Positions 56,987 to 64,000 of a DNA stretch of 64,000 bases are shown here, piece after piece. The DNA is from Humisphaera borealis (GTDB taxonomy: Bacteria > Planctomycetota > Phycisphaerae > Tepidisphaerales > Tepidisphaeraceae): the NCBI RefSeq assembly GCF_015169395.1, contig NZ_CP063458.1, positions 5,022,001 to 5,086,000 on the forward strand, in the 5' to 3' direction. The position numbers were made by a program, and so were the translations under genes. How positions within the stretch are numbered: the stretch's first letter is position 1; every line of letters starts with the position of its first letter. Below the pieces are notes generated by a model that searched no databases, was not told where the DNA came from, and worked only from the letters and a program-made list of their open reading frames with translations.

Positions 56987-58018
56987 ATGCGTACTCTCCT
57001 CGTCACCGGCGCTGCCGGCTTTATCGGTTCGAACTTCGTCCGCATGCTCCTCAACCGCAAGGAGCAGGTGAAGCTCGTCGCTTTCGACAAGCTCACCTAC
57101 GCCGGCAACCTGGCCAATCTGCAGGACCTGCTCGCCAAGCACCCCGACCAGCTCGTGTTCGTGAAGGGGGATATCTGCGATCCCGCCGCCGTGACCAAGG
57201 CGTTTGACGATCACAAGGTGACCGAGGTCGTCCACTTCGCCGCCGAGTCGCACGTCGACCGCAGCATTCTCGGCTCGGGGCCGTTCGTGCAGGCCAACGT
57301 CGTCGGTACGCAGGTGATGCTGGACGTCTCCAAGGCCAAGAACGTGCAGAAGTTCCTGTACGTCAGCACCGACGAGGTCTACGGCACGCTGCCGGAGGAC
57401 AAGCCGGAGATCAAGTTCACCGAAGAAACGCCGCTGCAGCCCAACAGCCCCTACAGCGCCAGCAAGGCCGGTGGCGACTGCCTGGTGCGGTCGTATTTCC
57501 ACACGTTCCACATGCCGGTGCTGACGACCCGCTGCAGCAACAACTACGGCCCGTACCACTTCCCCGAGAAGCTCATTCCGCTGTTCGTCACCAACCTGAT
57601 GGAAGGCAAGAAGGTCCCACTGTACGGCGACGGCCTGAACATCCGCGACTGGCTCTACGTCGAAGACCACTGCGACGCGATCTACACGGTGCTCAACAAG
57701 GGCCGCTTCGGCGAGGCGTACAACGTCGGCGGGAACAACGAGATCACCAACCGCGTCATCACCGAAACCCTCATCCGCGAGATGGGCAAGAACTGGGACG
57801 AGGTGGTCACGTACGTCAAAGACCGCCCCGGCCATGACCGCCGGTACGCGATCGACGCGACCAAGATCCAGACGGAACTCGGCTGGTGGCCGAAGTACAA
57901 GTTCGAAACCGCCATCAAGACCACGATCCAGTGGTACATCGATAACCAGTCCTGGTGGCGGGCGATCAAGAGCGGGGAGTACTTGAAGTACTACGAGACG
58001 CAGTACGCGGGACGGTAA
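56987..58018 (+). CDS. rmlB: dTDP-glucose 4,6-dehydratase
   Basis: From the ATG at 56987 the enzyme has 343 residues and converts dTDP-glucose to the 4-keto-6-deoxy sugar with bound NAD. The Rossmann motif TGAAGFIGSNF is near residue 7. The active-site STDEVYG (about 126) and YSASKAGGD (about 157) carry the Thr, Asp, Glu, Tyr and Lys residues of the family. RPGHDRRYAID near the C-terminus is also typical. The seven residues before this ATG in the open frame come from the repeat arm. Confidence 0.96.
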   Translation: MRTLLVTGAAGFIGSNFVRMLLNRKEQVKLVAFDKLTYAGNLANLQDLLAKHPDQLVFVKGDICDPAAVTKAFDDHKVTEVVHFAAESHVDRSILGSGPFVQANVVGTQVMLDVSKAKNVQKFLYVSTDEVYGTLPEDKPEIKFTEETPLQPNSPYSASKAGGDCLVRSYFHTFHMPVLTTRCSNNYGPYHFPEKLIPLFVTNLMEGKKVPLYGDGLNIRDWLYVEDHCDAIYTVLNKGRFGEAYNVGGNNEITNRVITETLIREMGKNWDEVVTYVKDRPGHDRRYAIDATKIQTELGWWPKYKFETAIKTTIQWYIDNQSWWRAIKSGEYLKYYETQYAGR

Positions 58019-58044
58019 CGCCGCGAGCCTGATGAGGACGACGG

Positions 58045-58461
58045 ATGTATTCGCAAGGCCTACCTGTCTTCATCGCAAAAGCTGGCGGCGTAGCGCCGGC
58101 CTGGTTCGTGCTTCCTGTCTTTCTGCTCGTCGCTGCGGTCGCAATCGGTACGTTCTTCTGGCAGTTCGGCCGTTCCCGGCGAATGCTCGAAGACTGGGCC
58201 AAAGCAAATGCGCTACAGCTCGTTGAGGCCAGGTTCCGCTGGTTTTTTCGCGGGCCATTCTTCTGGACGTCGAGCAAGGGGCAGACCGTTTACCGGATCT
58301 GCGTTCGCACCTTCGAAGGCCACACCCACGCCGGATGGGCCAGGTGTGGCGGATGGTTTCTCGGCCTGCTGACGGACAAGGTCTCTGTGATCTGGGACAA
58401 CCCCGCACCGAACTCGACGGGTGGATTTCCTGTCATCATGCGGCCGCCGAACCAGGGGTAA
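58045..58461 (+). CDS. Small membrane protein of unknown function
   Basis: This 138-residue protein has one hydrophobic helix (about 19-43, WFVLPVFLLVAAVAIGTFFW) and a basic segment, then a domain with RWFFRGPFFWTSSKGQTVYRI and a C-terminus ending VIMRPPNQG. GAGG lies 9 bp upstream of the ATG. The gene starts 27 bp after rmlB and ends 4 bp before the alkylation-repair gene, so all three are likely one transcript. No family is recognised. Confidence 0.7.
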   Translation: MYSQGLPVFIAKAGGVAPAWFVLPVFLLVAAVAIGTFFWQFGRSRRMLEDWAKANALQLVEARFRWFFRGPFFWTSSKGQTVYRICVRTFEGHTHAGWARCGGWFLGLLTDKVSVIWDNPAPNSTGGFPVIMRPPNQG

Positions 58462-58465
58462 CGTC

Positions 58466-59224
58466 ATGCCAAACGCCGGCCCGGCTGCCCGCATCTCAGC
58501 CATTCCCCAGGACGTTCTGATCCGGCTGAACAACGGCACCATGGCGGCCCGAAACCTGGTCGAAGGCCTGGCCGTCGATTTCCAGAAGTTGATGCAGGCC
58601 GTGGCTCCCGGCGTTCGGCCTGAAAGCCTTGCTTCGATTGATCCGGCGCTGGGCATCACCCGCCGAATGGCGCTAGCGGCGCAGTGTCTGCTCGACCATT
58701 CCAAGCCGAAGGACCTCAGGAAGCTTTCGCAAAGTCCGAGCGACACCGTCCGCGGCTGGGCGGCGTATGTTGTCGGTCTCACGCCCGGCATCTCCCTGGA
58801 AGATCGGTTGTCGCGCATCCGCCCGCTGGCCGACGATCCGCACTTCGGCGTGCGTGAATGGGCGTGGCTCGCGGTTCGGCCGCACGTTGCCGCCAACATC
58901 GAAGCCGCGATCTCACTGCTGACGCCATGGACCGCCGACGCCTCGCCGGCGATCAGACGGTTTGCCAGCGAAGTCACCCGGCCGCGGGGCGTCTGGTGCA
59001 GTCACATCAACCTGCTCAAGACAACGCCGGAGTTGGCGTTGCCGATCCTGGAACCGCTGCGGGCCGACGGGGAGAAATACGTGCAGGATTCGGTCGCGAA
59101 CTGGCTGAACGACGCCGGTAAGTCGCAGCCGAAATGGGTGAAGACGTTGTGCAAACGCTGGCAGAAGGATTCGAAGTCATTGGCGACGGCGCGAATCTGT
59201 AAACGGGCGATGCGAAGCTTGTAG
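58466..59224 (+). CDS. DNA alkylation repair (AlkD/AlkC-like HEAT-repeat) protein
   Basis: The 252-residue protein is built of HEAT-like helical repeats. Motifs resembling the alkylpurine DNA glycosylase group are FGVREWAWLAVRPHVA (about 130), ASPAIRRFASEVTRPRGVWC (about 168), and YVQDSVANWLNDAGKSQPKW near 210. The conserved Trp and Arg/Asp positions used to hold extruded bases appear present, but I cannot separate AlkC from AlkD by eye. It is placed between rmlB and rmlD with no functional link to them. The TAG stop lies within a dispersed palindrome arm. Confidence 0.75.
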   Translation: MPNAGPAARISAIPQDVLIRLNNGTMAARNLVEGLAVDFQKLMQAVAPGVRPESLASIDPALGITRRMALAAQCLLDHSKPKDLRKLSQSPSDTVRGWAAYVVGLTPGISLEDRLSRIRPLADDPHFGVREWAWLAVRPHVAANIEAAISLLTPWTADASPAIRRFASEVTRPRGVWCSHINLLKTTPELALPILEPLRADGEKYVQDSVANWLNDAGKSQPKWVKTLCKRWQKDSKSLATARICKRAMRSL

Positions 59225-59332
59225 GGTCCGCCTTGGCGGACGCGGCTTTTTCTGCAGCCGTTCCCGTTGCCGGCCCGTGCGACGCCTGCACCGTAACCAT
59301 CGGCCCTTCGCGTCCGCCAAGGCGGACCCTAC
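59221..59332. repeat. Inverted pair of GGGTCCGCCTTGGCGGAC hairpins
   Basis: Arms at 59221-59244 and 59309-59332 are inverted copies. The first includes the TAG stop (59222-59224) of the alkylation-repair gene. The second ends 10 bp before the acetyltransferase start. The 64-bp spacer is unique. Confidence 0.92.
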
Positions 59333-59341
59333 GATGTCGGC

Positions 59342-59827
59342 ATGCCCGATCCTGACATCATTATCGCCCCGGCGACCCGCGCCGATGTTCCGATCATCCA
59401 TCGCTTCGTAACGCTCCTCGCCGAGTACGAGAAGCTGTCCGACCAGATGGTGGCGACGGAAGCGATGTTTGCCGATACCCTCTTCGGCGACCGGCCTTAC
59501 GCCGAGGTGCTGATCGCCCGTTACCGTGGCGAGCCGGCCGGTTTTGCGTTGTTCTTCCACAACTATTCGACCTGGCTCGCCAAGCCGGGCATCTACCTGG
59601 AAGACTTGTTCGTGTTGCCCGAGCTTCGCGGCAAGGGTATCGGCAAAGCGTTATTGGTCGCGCTGGCAAAGGTCGCCAGTGCTCGCGACTGCGGGCGTAT
59701 GGAATGGTCGGTGCTCGACTGGAACACGCCGTCGATTGAGTTCTACGAGAGCCTGGGCGCAGTCCGGATGAAGGAGTGGAACCTCTACCGGCTGACGGCA
59801 CCCGGCATCGCGAAATTGGCGGAATGA
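59342..59827 (+). CDS. GNAT family N-acetyltransferase
   Basis: The 161-residue protein has the acetyl-CoA-binding signature LEDLFVLPELRGKGIGKALL (about 81-100), where R/Q-x-x-G-x-G/A is RGKGIG, and SIEFYESLGAVRMKEW near 121-137. These are typical of diamine/small-molecule acetyltransferases (SAT-like). The substrate is not known. It stands between two repeat pairs, with the second arm pair beginning 2 bp after its stop. The start codon has no obvious Shine-Dalgarno because a repeat arm lies just upstream. Confidence 0.9.
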   Translation: MPDPDIIIAPATRADVPIIHRFVTLLAEYEKLSDQMVATEAMFADTLFGDRPYAEVLIARYRGEPAGFALFFHNYSTWLAKPGIYLEDLFVLPELRGKGIGKALLVALAKVASARDCGRMEWSVLDWNTPSIEFYESLGAVRMKEWNLYRLTAPGIAKLAE

Positions 59828-59829
59828 TT

Positions 59830-59887
59830 GTGGTGCAGGCTTTCCAGCCTGCACCTTTGACGATGCAGTCTGGAAAGCCTGCACCAC
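59830..59887. repeat. Inverted pair of GCAGGCTTTCCAGCCTGC hairpins, copy 2
   Basis: Arms at 59830-59853 and 59864-59887 are inverted with one difference. The first begins 2 bp after the acetyltransferase stop and the second ends 11 bp before rmlD. The same family lies at 33360-33423. Confidence 0.92.
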
Positions 59888-59898
59888 AACGGAACACT

Positions 59899-60777
59899 AT
59901 GCCTCTCTACGACTCCATCCTCATCGCCGGCGGTAATGGCATGCTGGCATACGCCATCAAGCAGACCCTCGCCGCCCGCGGACACAAGTTCGCCTCGATC
60001 GATGTTGATACGCACGACCTGACGAAGGAAGCCGATGTCAGCCGCGCGTTCGACGAGTTCAAGCCGACGCTGGTGCTCAACTGCGCCGCGTTCACGAACG
60101 TGGACAAGTGCGAGGAAGTGCCGGATGTCGCCAACGCCGTCAACGGCACGCTCGTCGGTCTGCTCGCCAAGGCATGTGGCAAGGCGAACGCCGCACTGGT
60201 GCATTACAGCACCGACTACGTCTTCAACGGCAAGACCGGCGAACCCTGGAAGGCGACCGATCCGCTCGAACCCCTCAGCGCGTACGGCAGGAGCAAGCTA
60301 CTCGGCGAGCAGATGCTGCAGCAGAACGCGCCCAAACGGTGGATGATCGCCCGTACGCAATGGCTCTACGGCCCGCACGGGAAGAACTTCGTCGAGACCA
60401 TGCTCGGCGCGGCTAAAGCCGGCAAGCCGCTGAAGGTGGTTGCCGACCAGATCGGTTCGCCGACGTACACGTTCGACCTCGCCGACGCCACGTTCAATGT
60501 GCTCGACAACGGCGGTAACGGCGTCTGGCACCTGAGCAACGCCGGCAAGACGAGCTGGTTCGGCTTCACCCAGGGGATCATGCAGGCGTTCGGCGTGACG
60601 CCGGCCTCGCTCGATCCCAGCACCAGCGCCGAATGGAAGCAGGTCAAGCCCAACGCGGCGCACCGCCCGGCGTGGAGCGTGTTTGACCTGTCGCCTTACG
60701 AGAAGCTTGTCGGCAAGCCCATGCCGACGTGGGAACAGGGACTGGCCAAGTACGCCGCGTTGCCGCGCCCGGCCTGA
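59899..60777 (+). CDS. rmlD: dTDP-4-dehydrorhamnose reductase
   Basis: The 292-residue enzyme reduces dTDP-4-keto-rhamnose with NADPH, completing dTDP-rhamnose synthesis. Family motifs are ILIAGGNGMLAYAI (Rossmann loop near 8), NCAAFTNVDKCEEVP near 65, YSTDYVFNG near 98 and YGRSKLLGE near 125 (the Tyr and Lys of the catalytic pair). The start is the first ATG after the repeat arm; the longer frame runs through the repeat. Like rmlB it has AACACTATG at its start, with no Shine-Dalgarno. The epimerase gene rmlC is not visible in the window. Confidence 0.95.
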   Translation: MPLYDSILIAGGNGMLAYAIKQTLAARGHKFASIDVDTHDLTKEADVSRAFDEFKPTLVLNCAAFTNVDKCEEVPDVANAVNGTLVGLLAKACGKANAALVHYSTDYVFNGKTGEPWKATDPLEPLSAYGRSKLLGEQMLQQNAPKRWMIARTQWLYGPHGKNFVETMLGAAKAGKPLKVVADQIGSPTYTFDLADATFNVLDNGGNGVWHLSNAGKTSWFGFTQGIMQAFGVTPASLDPSTSAEWKQVKPNAAHRPAWSVFDLSPYEKLVGKPMPTWEQGLAKYAALPRPA

Positions 60778-60907
60778 ATTCGGGGCCGTCGTACCGAAGA
60801 TTCGAGATCTCAAGCATGTCAAATTGGAGATTTCAGTTTCGCGATTTCCAGTCTGCCGCCTCGCCCGGCATTTGAGATTTTGCCTTCTCTGCGGCTACCG
60901 TAGGGCG

Positions 60908-61555
60908 ATGCAAGTTCTCACCGCCCGAGGCGGGCTGTTCTCGACCAATTGCTTCCTGATCGCCGACGAAGTTGCGAAGCAGGCGGTGATCTTTGATGCG
61001 CCGGACAACACCGTCGGCGTACTGCTAGACCAGGCCAGGAAGAATGGCTGGAACGTGATCGGCCTTTGGCTCACACACGGCCACGTCGACCACATTGCCG
61101 ATCACGCCGCCATCACCGAGGCATTTCCGGAGGCAAAGGTGCTTGTGCATCGGCTGGACGAGCCGAAGCTTCTCAAGCCCAATTCCATGTTCCCGCTCCC
61201 GTTCAGCATTCCGGCCCGCAAGGCCGACGCTTACGTAGACGACGGAGACGTGCTGAAGCTTGGCAGCTTGAAAGTGGAGGTCATCCACACGCCAGGCCAT
61301 AGCCCCGGGCATGTCTGTTACCACTTCGCCGATCAGAAGCTGCTCGTCGGCGGCGATCTGATCATCTGTGGTGCGGTTGGTCGGACGGACTTCCCCGATT
61401 GCAGCCACCCCGCGTTAAACGCGTCCATTCGCCGCATCATGAGGCTGCCCGGGGATACCCGTCTGCTTCCCGGCCATTGCACGCCGAGTACTCTGGCACA
61501 TGAGCTACAGACGAACGAATATGTCCGCGAGGCCGTTGAAGAACCCCTGGGCTAG
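60908..61555 (+). CDS. Metallo-beta-lactamase fold hydrolase (glyoxalase II-like)
   Basis: The 215-residue protein has the metal motif THGHVDH (His57, His59, Asp61, His62), followed by HTPGHSPGHVCYHF near 127, GGDLIICGAVGRTDFPDC near 149 and LLPGHCTPST near 191, which provide the remaining His and Asp ligands of a dinuclear site. It resembles bacterial glyoxalase II or persulfide-dioxygenase-like enzymes; the precise thioester or sulfur substrate cannot be read. The start is the ATG at 60908; upstream frame is not conserved-looking. It follows rmlD by 130 bp. Confidence 0.9.
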   Translation: MQVLTARGGLFSTNCFLIADEVAKQAVIFDAPDNTVGVLLDQARKNGWNVIGLWLTHGHVDHIADHAAITEAFPEAKVLVHRLDEPKLLKPNSMFPLPFSIPARKADAYVDDGDVLKLGSLKVEVIHTPGHSPGHVCYHFADQKLLVGGDLIICGAVGRTDFPDCSHPALNASIRRIMRLPGDTRLLPGHCTPSTLAHELQTNEYVREAVEEPLG

Positions 61556-61671
61556 TTCGCCCGCACCAGAATAAGCCGGATCGGCTTGGTGCCACGTCCC
61601 CGTCAATGTTAAGATTTCCCACCGCTCCGGCGCGCCATGTGGCCGTCCTGGCGTTGCCGACAAGTATTCCT

Positions 61672-63261
61672 ATGCCAGTCAAGTTTGAGATCTATCGCAA
61701 CGGCGCCCGGCTGACGGCTTTCGAACCCGTCGCCGCGATGGCGATCGGGCCCGAAAGCGTTCCCGTCCCCGGTGAGATTCTGTTCCGCGACGGCCTGCTG
61801 ATCGTCAATCGCAAGGACGACCATGCCGTGGGTATCGCGCTCCTGTGGGACGTCGGCCCGCTCGGCAGCTTCATCCTGGAAACCACCCGTCTACAGCCGA
61901 GGGAGAAGCCTTATGTTCTCAACGTCGAGCTGGCGCGATTCCGGCTGATGAAGATCGTTCAGAAGCAGGAAGACTGGAACCTCTTCGATTTTCCAAAGTT
62001 CGAGAAGTTCCTTCAGAAACTGCACGAGGGTCAGATGCTGTTCGCCGAGACGCTCGGCAAACTGCATGATCCCGCCGTCGCCGCCGGCCTGGCCGATCGC
62101 GCGCTGGAGATGGCAATCGATCTGTCGGAGCAGCTGGCGACGTTCCATACCGACCTCCTGCTGAACCGGCGCAAGCAGACGAACGGTTTCGTGAAGCATG
62201 TCTTCGGGTGCCGGATCGACCCGCAGGTGAACAATGAGCGCTATCGCGAGATGGTCGCGACGCAGTTCGACTATGCCGTCGTACCGATGAGCTGGAAGGA
62301 AGTGCAGCCGCAGGAGCAGTCGTTCAACCCGGCCCCGGTCGATGAGTGGGTCGAGTTCCTGAGCAAACGCCGCGTGCCGACGATCGCCGGCCCGCTGGTA
62401 CGGCTCGACTCGCAGAACGTCCCGGACTGGATGGTCATCTGGGAACACGACTTCGACATGCTCCGGGAGATGGCGTACGACTACGTGCAGAAGATGGTGA
62501 CGCGCTATCGCAAGGCGGTGGCGGTCTGGAATGTGGTCGCGGGGATACAGTCGAACACGGCGTTTTCGCTGAGTTTCGAGCAGATTATCGAGCTGACTCG
62601 CCTGTTGGTATCGCAGGTGAAAACGCTTCTGCCGGGTGCCCGCACCCTGGTGACGATCACCCATCCGTTCGGCGAGTACCATGCCCGCGGACGCGGCGGC
62701 GCGCCCGCCGGTGTACCGCCGATGTTGTACGCCGAGATGCTCGCCAATGCCGGAATTGCCTTCGAAGCATTCGGGCTGGAAATTGAGCTGGGCGTGCCGA
62801 CGACCGGGAACTTCAACCGGGATCTGTTCCAGATGAGCTGCGCGCTCGACAAGTTTGCCACCCTCGGAAAGCCCGTGTTCATCACGGCGATCGGCGTGCC
62901 AGGGCGGCACAATGCCGATCCGGGCGACGTCACCGGCGGTCGGCTGAACCCCGATCAGGCCGGTCGCTGGCACCGGCCGTGGGATCCGCAGCTTCAGGCC
63001 GAATGGATGGACGCGGTGTATCAGATGGCGCTCAGCAAGCCGTTCGTCGAGGCGATCGCCTGGAACAACCTGACGGACGTCAAACCGTCCCTGCCGGGTG
63101 GCGGACTGCTCGACGACATGTTGCAGCCCAAGGCGGCGTTTACCAAGCTGCAGCAGCTGCGCGAGAAGTTTCGACCGCCGCCGGTGCAGGTTCCGACGGC
63201 GCATGGTGCCCCCGCGCAACCGGCTACGCCGCCCACACCGCCGCCCCTTCCGAGGAAATAG
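61672..63261 (+). CDS. GH10-like protein lacking catalytic glutamates
   Basis: From the ATG at 61672 the protein has 529 residues with no signal peptide. The first 150 residues form a separate beta-rich domain. The rest follows the GH10 xylanase barrel: AVAVWNVVAGIQSNTAFSLS (GH10 has WDVVNE), AFGLEIELGVPTTGN, CALDKFATLGKPVFITAIGV (GH10 has ITELD), and AIAWNNLTDVKPSLPGGGLL with a final DDMLQPKAA. The acid/base Glu is replaced by Gly291 and the nucleophile Glu by Ala406. It is therefore probably not a retaining xylanase; a carbohydrate-binding or changed activity is possible. A low-complexity Pro tail closes it. Confidence 0.7.
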   Translation: MPVKFEIYRNGARLTAFEPVAAMAIGPESVPVPGEILFRDGLLIVNRKDDHAVGIALLWDVGPLGSFILETTRLQPREKPYVLNVELARFRLMKIVQKQEDWNLFDFPKFEKFLQKLHEGQMLFAETLGKLHDPAVAAGLADRALEMAIDLSEQLATFHTDLLLNRRKQTNGFVKHVFGCRIDPQVNNERYREMVATQFDYAVVPMSWKEVQPQEQSFNPAPVDEWVEFLSKRRVPTIAGPLVRLDSQNVPDWMVIWEHDFDMLREMAYDYVQKMVTRYRKAVAVWNVVAGIQSNTAFSLSFEQIIELTRLLVSQVKTLLPGARTLVTITHPFGEYHARGRGGAPAGVPPMLYAEMLANAGIAFEAFGLEIELGVPTTGNFNRDLFQMSCALDKFATLGKPVFITAIGVPGRHNADPGDVTGGRLNPDQAGRWHRPWDPQLQAEWMDAVYQMALSKPFVEAIAWNNLTDVKPSLPGGGLLDDMLQPKAAFTKLQQLREKFRPPPVQVPTAHGAPAQPATPPTPPPLPRK

Positions 63262-63290
63262 CGTAAGGAAAACAGGCGGTATCTTTCCCG

Positions 63291-63794
63291 ATGCAGTACC
63301 AGCCGGACGACCAAGCCAGCACAACCGGCGCACCTCCGTTGTCGAGCGATCCGGGCCGTCCGGACGCGTCTTCGACAGTGACGCGCCGGACCACACTCGC
63401 CGAGCGGCTGGCGTGGACGCCTCGACAGCGGCGGGGGATGGCGGTCGTGCTTGCCTTCGTACTTGGTGTTCTCACCTGGCGCGCGATCCGCAATCCGAGC
63501 CACATCACAGATCCCCAACCCGTTCGGCCTTCGAGATTCGATGAGTTGGCGGATCGGCTCAATCCCAATACCGCCACCTGGCAGGAATTGGCCGCGATTC
63601 CGTCCCTCGGCGAGAAGCGCGCCAAGGCGATCGTCGAGCACCGCCTCGACTGGATGAGCCGGCACCCGGGTCAGCTTCCCTATGGCGAGTTGCTCGACCT
63701 TGCCGCCGTCAGCGGCATCGGCGGAACCATGCTCGAGCAGATCAGGCCCCATCTGATCTTCCCCGCACCGACAACAACTCAAGCCGCCCGCTGA
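63291..63794 (+). CDS. ComEA-like helix-hairpin-helix protein
   Basis: The 167-residue protein has a Ser/Thr/Pro-rich N-terminus, one membrane helix (about 49-62, GMAVVLAFVLGVLTW) and a C-terminal HhH domain: LNPNTATWQELAAIPSLGEKRAKAIVEHR, matching the ComEA/competence pattern, and LLDLAAVSGIGGTMLEQIRP. Such proteins bind DNA at the membrane. It may act in DNA uptake, but no other com gene is near, and related HhH proteins exist outside competence. It precedes uvrB by 64 bp. Confidence 0.85.
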   Translation: MQYQPDDQASTTGAPPLSSDPGRPDASSTVTRRTTLAERLAWTPRQRRGMAVVLAFVLGVLTWRAIRNPSHITDPQPVRPSRFDELADRLNPNTATWQELAAIPSLGEKRAKAIVEHRLDWMSRHPGQLPYGELLDLAAVSGIGGTMLEQIRPHLIFPAPTTTQAAR

Positions 63795-63858
63795 ATCGCA
63801 CCCGACGAGCGTATGATGAACTGCGTCGAGCCGATGCGCAGGTCAACGGAGCCTTCCC

Positions 63859-64000
63859 ATGCCAGATTTTCAGGTCGTCAGTAAGTACTCCCCGCAGGGC
63901 GATCAGCCACAGGCGATCGACAAGCTCGTCGCCGGCGTTCACGAGGGAAAGAAGTTCCAGACGCTCATGGGCGTTACTGGGTCGGGCAAGACGTTCTCCA
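63859..64000 (+). CDS. uvrB: Excinuclease ABC subunit B, partial
   Basis: The first 47 residues are in the window; the gene runs off the right edge. [20 protein letters not shown] and the Walker [10 protein letters not shown] are characteristic of UvrB, the ATP-dependent damage-recognition helicase of nucleotide excision repair. GGAG lies 8 bp upstream of the ATG. Confidence 0.93.
   Translation, partial: MPDFQVVSKYSPQGDQPQAIDKLVAGVHEGKKFQTLMGVTGSGKTFS

Noticed and set aside
61891-63396. A 501-residue minus-strand frame opposite the GH10-like gene
   Set aside because: It is Arg/His-rich without family motifs, and the plus strand has a clear protein.

Overview
The window looks like a chromosomal segment of a planctomycete (Planctomycetota), probably class Phycisphaerae. 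The evidence is the paired DUF1549/DUF1553 and DUF1501 genes, multihaem proteins of the planctomycete type, ThuA-like and PQQ-propeller secreted proteins, a PEP-CTERM autotransporter-repeat protein, a LEPR-XLL-like signal on an RTX-repeat protein, a MoxR/DUF58/BatA operon, and a 16S gene with planctomycete-like sequence. Coding GC is high, so most long antisense frames are shadows.

Layout. 0.1-5.2 kb: a giant secreted PEP-CTERM protein (minus). 5.2-6.7 kb: a repeat-rich intergenic region. 6.7-16.2 kb: DUF1549/DUF1553, DUF1501, multihaem cytochrome/PA14, sugar-dehydrogenase-like and ThuA genes, with one convergent small secreted gene. 16.3-17.7 kb: an ISAs1-type insertion sequence with a 10-bp target duplication and a frameshifted transposase. 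17.7-20.4 kb: a glycogen branching enzyme and a YCII protein. 20.4-37.0 kb: an eight-gene minus-strand operon, in transcription order TPR metallopeptidase-like, DUF4159, MoxR, DUF58, BatA-like, DUF4175-like with a Gln-rich tail, VWA/GATase-like, and a caspase/C13-like protein. 37.0-44.1 kb: one linked 16S-23S-5S operon without tRNAs, with a promoter, boxA-like sites, processing stems and a terminator. 44.2-54.9 kb: a mix of secreted (PQQ propeller, G8/beta-helix, RTX), transport (CDF) and metabolic genes (HD phosphohydrolase, RnfD-like, IspH). 55.2-60.8 kb: dTDP-rhamnose genes rmlA, rmlB and rmlD interleaved with small genes; no rmlC is visible. 60.9-64.0 kb: MBL hydrolase, a GH10-like protein lacking both catalytic glutamates, a ComEA-like HhH protein, and the start of uvrB, cut by the window edge.

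The most unusual signal is between genes. Several families of short self-complementary sequences occur as inverted pairs in intergenic gaps, very often starting at or within a few bases of a stop codon. In three genes the TAG stop lies inside the repeat. Six of the seven gaps of the MoxR operon carry such pairs, from five families. They resemble REP/BIME elements in organisation. The other noteworthy points are the caspase-like protein at the end of the MoxR operon, the GH10-like pseudoenzyme, an orphan RnfD-like protein without the flavinylation motif, a G8-domain beta-helix protein, and two tandem intrinsic terminators on the minus strand upstream of the rRNA promoter with no gene to terminate.
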